DNA of 64,000 nt from Eucommia ulmoides (lineage: Eukaryota; Streptophyta; Magnoliopsida; Garryales; Eucommiaceae), in NCBI GenBank assembly GCA_016647705.1, contig CM028334.1, positions 9,891,546-9,955,545 of the forward strand, written 5' to 3'. Below are positions 57,535 through 64,000 of this stretch, one piece after another. The notes beneath the pieces were generated by a model that saw only the letters and a list, made by a program, of their open reading frames with translations, searched no databases and was not told the DNA's origin. Both the position numbers and the translations under genes were made by a program. Each line of letters begins with the position of its first letter. Position 1 is the first letter of the stretch.

Positions 57535-60500
57535 CTAGGTTATAGGTTCTGTAGACTTGTTAGTGGTTGGGTCAGTAGAAGACCATGAGATAGGGGGACG
57601 TGTCAGTCGTCTAGTCAGTAGGGGACATAAGATAGGGTGTCAATAGGTGAATTAGATACGTGAGTATTAGTTCTTTCATTACCTTAGTTAGGGCATTGGC
57701 CCTGTGCTTGGAGGGCTGTCTTGTTGGCAACTAGTGATACGACCTGTGGTGATATTGCTAGTAGCGAATTTGAGTAGTGCTATAAATGTTAAAGTGAGGG
57801 TAATGGGTGCATCGTGATGGTGAAAGAATACATTATTGGAAAATGTAATCTATAAATTAAGAAACAATTATATGCAAATGGCGTAAGAATGAGATAATGA
57901 TCGGTAGTAATTAGTAAGTTGTTCTTAATTACTAGATAGTAAAGTAGAGTACTGAAGTTGGAAAGAATCTTATAATAATATTAAGAAGGGAAGTCGAATA
58001 GTTGGAACTAAGAATGTGAGAAAACTGTGGCAAGAAAAATATTTTGGATTGACAAAAAGGTAGAGTAAAAAGTGGGGGAATGAGGAAATATAACAAATAA
58101 AATAAAAGATTATATGTAGAAAGTAACTGAGAGTTGTGGGTCTGGAAGGTTAGTGGGTGCGTGTAAATATAATATATTTAAGTGAGTAATATAAGGTTGC
58201 AGGTGAAGTCAAAATTGTGATGAATAAAAGTATGTATCGTGGGGGAAGGCGTATTTATTTCCTTCGCTAGTCCGGTAATGGGTCTAGGAGGTTAGAAAAG
58301 TGTTAAAAAAAGGATATCATAATTTAGTATGTAGGTGCTAGGCCTTAGTTCAAACAAGTTTCGGCAGTGGATACTGTAGTAGATAGGGATTTTCTCTATG
58401 TAGGTCCGAGAAATTGACGAGGTGCTAATAGGCATGATTAATAATTGTAGTTGCTGTTAAATAAGTTCCATAATTTTTGAGTGAGATATTTATAAGTGAG
58501 GATTAGAGATTTTGGCGTGGTAAAAACGGTAATCCGGTCGAGAGTAGAAAAGAGCTTGTAGATTATTTCTAGAGTATGATTACTAATGCTGAGAGAAAAG
58601 CAAATGGTATGCTAAATGCAATAAATATGAGTATTGGTTGAATCAGTGGTAAATTTTGGGACTAGTGCTCTAGAGGCATAGTATTTAAGAGAATCCAAAA
58701 GGAGTCAAAGTGGTGGATTAACGGAATATGGAAAAGGCCGAGAATCGACGGCTAGAATTTGAAATCTTTTGGAGCTAGTAATGATTGTATTTGTTTTGAC
58801 ATTTGGTAACATTTCCTGTATGGGGGAATTTGTGTTTTAAGTCGGACGTATTAGGTTACTCATACCAATGTACGTGTCAAGTTGGGATCTTAGTGAGTTT
58901 ATTGGACAGTTGGTCGGATGACCACTCTAACTAAGCTTTTAAATGTGGAATTGATATATAGAAATGGTAGGGTAGAAGCACAAAAGTACGATGTCCAGTT
59001 GGGAAAAATTAGAGGTGAAGGGAATGAAGGATGGACATATGGTCGACTATAGTAAATATTTCGGGATGGAAATCGGTGAGTTGATAGTTCATATTAATTT
59101 ATGAGTTGAGTTGAGACCCTTGAAGGTTTAGTGGGTGGTTGGTTGGATGGTAGCGTTGTTTGAAATTTTGATATAGCATTGATTGACTGTATTATAGAAA
59201 TGTAAAAATTGGATGTCCAGCTAAGAAGATCTAGCGATGCAGTGGGAATTGACAGTAGAGCTGATTGGCATGTCCAAAAGAATGATGAAGTGTTGAGGAT
59301 TTGAAATAAAGTGCGTAGGTTCAATAATGCCAATTGACGGAAGAAACCTTAAAAGAGGTGCCGAGAACAAGTTATGGAATACCCCAGTAATATTAACTAT
59401 ATGATGATTTCGTGAGTATGATTAGTAGTTTGGAAATGGAAAATCATAACATTCTAGTTCGGTGAATTGTTGGTAAAGTTAAGATTGAGAAGTAACGAAA
59501 CTTTTAGGTGGGTTATTGTAGCCTTGACCTATGCCAGAAGGGAAAGGGGAAAGTAGTTCGAGGAATGTTTTCCTGATGCGTATGCCCAGTATATATATAT
59601 ATGTGTTGATGGGATTGTTCGATTGCATGATGCACCAATTCAATGAAAATATTAAATTAAGAAGGGATAATATATTCCTTTAAACCAAAAAGAAAATGAT
59701 AAGGATTAGTGACTTGGAATTTTATTAATCGGTTATTCGAAATTTCGGAAATAAAATTTTGGAATTATAAGTATTGTCGTTGTAGTGTGAATTGGAAAAT
59801 AATTTTTTATCGCATCAAAGTAAGTCGCCATTGTCTGACATAATTCGTAGAGGAGTTTGAAATGCAGTATGGAATGGTGAAAATTTTATATGTAATAATT
59901 ATCGTCGAAAAAGCCGACATGTTGTAAATATGGAAAGACGGATAGTTGTTTTCAGATAATAAACTCTCTATTGAAAAAGCTGCAAAGGGGAAACTGTAGT
60001 ATCAAGAACTGATAGTTATTTTAACGTTGGGGTCGAATTTCTATACTCCTTAAGGTGCCCAATTGGAAGTTGATACCTCGCTACATTTATGGGATTAACG
60101 GTTTATCAGGTAAGTGCAATTTAGATGATGGAAGATAGGTTAAAGAGTTGTATTTTGAAATTTTCTGATAGTAAGACTAATTCTGTGTCACCGATAAAAT
60201 TTGTTTAAAATAAATATCTTTTTATGATCAAGGGTGGCATCGTATAAGGCGCTATTTGAAAAGGATGCAGGATGTTAAATCAAATCGAACGAACTGAGAT
60301 AGGAGAACATAACTAGGTGTATTGGATCACTGGTAACAATAAGCAGAGGCGACATGTGGAGGCCATTAAGATTTCATGGGAAAAGAATAACTCGAAATGT
60401 TCATAAATTGATATGTACTCATGATATATTATGTTACAGTCAGTAACTAATACTTTTTGAGATGTATCAAATTTTTGTAAATGGGACGTATCATTTGTTA

Positions 60501-61257
60501 TTCGATTCATATTTATACGTGAATATAAGTTTGAAGCATGTTGGGTAGATGGAAAGAAAATTTAAAACACGTGACCTTGTCAAGGACTCGATTAAATGTG
60601 GAGGCATGAAGGGAATTCTTATAGATGACTCGTTGGATATATTTGGATATATAGCAAGGTGGTTGGTGATATTTATGTGTAGAAAGACATTGTTACGTTT
60701 TGGAGGTGATTTAAAATATATTTATGTGATTTTGGAGTGGTGCAGAAGATTTATTGGTAATATTAGGAATGTTTGTAAGAGAATTGAAAATTCTAAGGTA
60801 GATACTGAGATTGATAATTTTGAGCTAATTGTGCTTATTAGACTGCTTATGCACTTGGTTGTAAGTGTTGTTAGTTTAAATGTTAAACGGTGTTATCATA
60901 GCAAACGGGTCGATTGAAAATGTTGGATGAAATAAATAAGTGTTGGTTACGGAAATTTTTTGGCCAGAATGATTAGGCTCAATCAATTGAGATTCTCTGA
61001 CCATTGGTAGTTTGTATTTAACATGATCGATCGAGTGCATTCTATTAGTTGGGTAGTGGATATAATATCGATCACTGCAAACAGAGGTATTGCAATAGAT
61101 AAGTATATTTTGACGAAATAAAATTTATTTTGAGGGACTTGTAGTTAGGAGACCCTAAATAGGAAACAGTCGTTCTAAAATCACGTGAGGCGAACATAAC
61201 CATGTAATGTGACTTTGTCATACTAGTAGATTGACGAAAATTTCGGGACGAAATTTC
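57535..61257 (+). other. Interior of the Tekay/Del-like element, no coding domain recognised
   Basis: The plus strand is purine-biased and rich in short GTAG, TTAG and AAAT words with stops in all frames. The longest ORF (60549-60917, 122 codons) has no recognisable domain, although an upstream frame reads into it. It may be pol decayed past recognition or unrelated filler. No RT YxDD box, integrase HHCC finger or protease DSG/DTG was seen. Confidence 0.6.
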
Positions 61258-61274
61258 TTTGAGGAGTGGAGAGT
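61258..61274 (+). other. Polypurine tract of the Tekay/Del-like element
   Basis: TTTGAGGAGTGGAGAGT immediately before the 3' LTR. Confidence 0.8.
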
Positions 61275-63893
61275 TGTAAGACCCCGACTTTTCATATAGG
61301 AATAATTCAAGTCGCGTTTTAAAATATTTTGAAAATGTCGAGGTAGACTACGATATTAATTATGTAAATTAATATTTTAGGGGGTTGTATTGAAATTTTA
61401 AAAACCTTAAAACATACTTTTGGGTTTAATTTCCACCACAACATAATATAAGGGGAGGCTTGTGTAATTTTATAAAAATATCTTAATATATATTTATATA
61501 TACATAGAAAGTTGGGAATGGGTAAGGTGAGATTGGGTAGAGGTATGGGGGTTGTCCGGAAAGGGTGGGCTCTCATACGTATACATACATATTATATATA
61601 TACACACACACACACACATAAAGAAAAACGGAAAGAAAGGTCCAGAAAGAAGAGAGAGAAAGGAAGAGAAAGAAGAGAGAGAGAGAGAAAGATCGGGCAA
61701 CAGGAAAGAGAGAGAAGGTTCTGGCGAACGTGTGCTCTGTTTTGTTGTTGTGGTGTGGGTCTTTAATCGCCGGCGGTGTGGGGATAAACGATCGGCGATT
61801 GTATGCGTGTGTGTGTGCTCGGTTGTGTGGTTGCCGGCGGTGGGATGTCGTCAGTGTGTGTACGTGCTCCTCCGGCCTGTGTGTATGTGGTGGGTTTGGT
61901 CAGTAAGTTTGGTCCGACGGTGGTGGCGGTGGTGCGAGTTGGGTGTGCTGTTGGGGTGTGTGTGTGTGTGAATTCCACTGTGTTTGTGGGTGTGTGTGTT
62001 TTCGGTGGGTGTATATATATATATATATATATCGTGTGTGTTATGTCGGCAAAATCTAGCAAACTAGAAAAAAAAAAGAGGAAGAAAATAGAGGAAAAAA
62101 ACGTATAGAGAGAGAGGTCCAGCGGTAAGGTGTGTCGCCGGCGGTGTCGGATCGGTCCGGCGGTGAGTGTGTGGGCTTTTGGTGTGCATGCCTCGTCGCC
62201 AATATGGGTGGTGGTCTTTTGATGGCTAGTTGTTTGGTGGTGGTGACTGCCGGAATTAGTGAGGAAGTTCGCCTAAGCGGTAGGTCGTCAGTGTCTAACT
62301 CAGAAACTGCAAAGCAGCTCGGTCGCCTAAGCGATGGATTTTCGTCCAGGCGGTAAAAATGCAGAGTGTAGTTGAGAGAAAAGGGAGAAGCAGTCACTCA
62401 TTCACTTAGGCGGTGGGACGTCGCTTAGGCGGTAGGGAGCAGAAGCAGAAATACATGAAATTTTAGGGAAATCCACGATCGGTTCGGAACGGGTAACCTT
62501 TCTAATTTATTTTGTGAATTCTAAATTTAGTTTTCTTAGCTTAGAATAATAAAATAAAAATAATAAATCATGAGATTGTTTATAAGAACAAAGTTTATAA
62601 ATAGTAAACCGTAACGAAGCGATACTAGTTGAATAGTTGTATTTCGTAATAAAAGATGGGAAATAGGAAATTAAGGAAAAATAGGATTTCATGGCGTGAT
62701 TAGTTTGTTTTTATACAAAAATATTAATTTAGGCCCTGTCACCGTTAGGCTCGCAGGCACCGGAGTTCGGATACGGGATAGTCGGTTAAAGTTTACGAAA
62801 GCAGATATCAGGTGAGTGTACTGCCCTTCTTGCCAAACTATTTTTCATATAAATATGATGAGATATGTGTTTATTTAACTGTACGAATTTTATAAATTAT
62901 ATGGATCAAGCCAGTTGTAGGTGAGTTGGTAAAATAGTTTTCCATTGAAATGTTTGGGTTTAAAAAAGAAAGACTTTATAAATAATCTGTTAGATTTGGT
63001 GGTTTTAATAAAAAGGTGGGAAAAACATAATTTTTAAATTATAAGTGGGTTTTGTTAAAAAAAAGATATGGACAAGGGTGATTTTGACGGTATTGATGAA
63101 ATGGTGATTTTGTCGATATTATTGAAGTGGTGATTATTATTATGGTCTGTTCGGAGGGTGGTCCGGCAGAGAGATAATTATTTGTGATTTGGTGATAATA
63201 TTTTTGAATTGACTATGTCATAGTTTATATTATGATCTGTCCGGAGGATAGTCCGGCAGATGGATAGTTACTATATGGTGATTGACGTTATGTGGTGATT
63301 TATATTATTGGCCTTCGGAGACGTCCGGTTGGTGGTGATCTGCGCAGTTAGGTCCGCTAGGAAGGCATATCCTATGGATGGTTACGATACCGTTGCAACT
63401 CCCGATCGTGAGGTTAAAACGATCACTATGGCTTAGTCGGTGGGTATGGGATTGAGATGTGTGTTTAAATTTGGGTGTTTGGAAACTGAATTATACTGCT
63501 TTGCTTTCATTGCTTATTTGATACTAGAGATTTTACCAACTCTGTGTGGTGTTTATATTTATTTACGCTTGATCCATTTAAATGTTGGATTTTATGAAAT
63601 GTATTGTTGCTATGTTAAAAATGATTTTTACTAAGAAGACAGTACACTCGCAGGTGATTTCTTTAGGAGACGGTCCCCTACTGGCATTAGGTGGAGTCAT
63701 TTGGGAATATGTTTGAGTGGAGCTGTCAGAAAGGAACAATAAGGAAGTAAAAGATTATGTATATGTTGTGTAATGAATTGTATAGTGAATTATTTTAATT
63801 TGTAATGTATAAGAAGTTTTAGATGTAATAGGTGTTATCATATTGTCGTCATGCCGGTCCTGGGATGACGGGTGTCCAGGACGGGATGTGACA
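61275..63893 (+). repeat. 3' LTR of the Tekay/Del-like element
   Basis: Direct repeat of 54845-57518, followed by the duplicated GTCTG. It has a single copy of the unit that is tandemly duplicated in the 5' LTR, and keeps the CGCCTAAGCGG-type motifs at about 62268-62435. Confidence 0.93.
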
Positions 63894-63898
63894 GTCTG

Positions 63899-64000
63899 CG
63901 TACTGTAAACTTTGTTTCTGTTGGTTGACCGATAGGGCTATTTTGTCCTTTTGTGTATTTTTACCCTACTTGATCAACAAGCTCAATTTTTACGTCTTAT
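63899..64000. other. Right flank of the 9-kb element
   Basis: Continuation of the sequence left at 54844, carrying another GGTTGACCGAT word. It is cut by the window end. Confidence 0.6.

Larger units (their letters stand above)
54845..63893 (+). mobile_element. LTR element, 9.05 kb, Tekay/Del-like signals, no recognised pol, TSD GTCTG
   Basis: LTRs of 2674 and 2619 bp (54845-57518 and 61275-63893) start TGTAAGACCCCGAC and end GGGAYGTGACA. GTCTG is duplicated at 54840-54844 and 63894-63898. A PBS (TGGTATCAAAGC) and a purine-rich PPT are in place. The end of the interior (AATTTCGGGACGAAATTTCTTTGAGG) resembles the pol-to-LTR junction of Tekay/Del chromoviruses. In the 3.76-kb interior I recognise no gag, protease, RT, RNase H or integrase motif. 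It looks like a non-autonomous derivative moved by a relative. The LTRs are still very similar. Confidence 0.92.

Noticed and set aside
57535..61257. Hidden gypsy pol on the plus strand
   Set aside because: I looked for RT YxDD, integrase HHCC and protease DSG/DTG patterns by eye and found none; only a profile search could exclude very decayed pol.

Overview
This window is AT-rich nuclear DNA from a flowering plant, most likely a eudicot. The evidence is GT-AG multi-exon genes, a PLS-class pentatricopeptide gene, plant Ty1/copia and Ty3/gypsy elements primed by initiator tRNA-Met, and many small hAT- and MULE-like fragments. I cannot name the species. Only three host genes are well supported: a six-exon gene on the minus strand (8603-10172) for a 180-residue plant protein of unknown function; a four-exon gene on the plus strand (23460-25891) for a 197-residue DUF962/Mpo1-like membrane protein; and an intronless PPR gene on the minus strand (26002-27483) that converges on the Mpo1-like gene with about 110 bp between stop codons. 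No tRNA, rRNA or CRISPR was seen.

Layout. 1-8600 is repeat-rich intergenic DNA: pyrimidine-rich low-complexity sequence, a doubtful 185-codon ORF, a run of back-to-back hairpins next to a decayed plant-mobile-domain fragment, an AT-rich stretch with a tandem repeat, and a 1041-bp solo LTR (TSD GATAG) inside CACTA-like sequence. 8603-10172 is the first gene. About 330 bp upstream of its ATG lies a decayed copia element (10505-19769, TSD TAATT, LTRs ending TA...TA). A second, minus-strand LTR element without recognisable coding capacity (11665-15845, TSD GTTGG) split it exactly inside the gag zinc knuckle. 19770-23160 holds a possible DNA element with a TTACATTCAACAC-type repeat array. 23160-27500 is the gene pair, with hAT-like MITE fragments in the introns. 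27500-36690 is MULE/hAT-like elements, a truncated copia copy and degenerate repeats.

36698-47246 is a nest of three LTR insertions, each with a target duplication: an outer solo LTR (TSD CTCAA) of about 2.35 kb, interrupted by a 1415-bp solo LTR and by a 6.8-kb minus-strand copia-type element that keeps gag but shows no pol (TSD ATTAT). 47252-50660 is mostly unrecognised, with one block (about 49690-50530) whose composition recalls plant mitochondrial DNA. 50668-54844 has another LTR of the copia family and a broken gag-like/'putative plant transposon protein' gene. 54845-63893 is a complete 9-kb LTR element (TSD GTCTG) with Tekay/Del-like priming sites but no recognisable pol.

Because the target duplications line up, much of the insertion history can be read directly. 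The most unusual signals are short palindromic motif arrays in otherwise different LTR families (a GTYGACYRAT type and a CCGCCTAGGCGG type), non-canonical TA...TA copia LTRs, the consecutive hairpins at 3794-3975, and several large LTR elements that have lost pol yet keep intact ends. I did not find a clear new multigene system.
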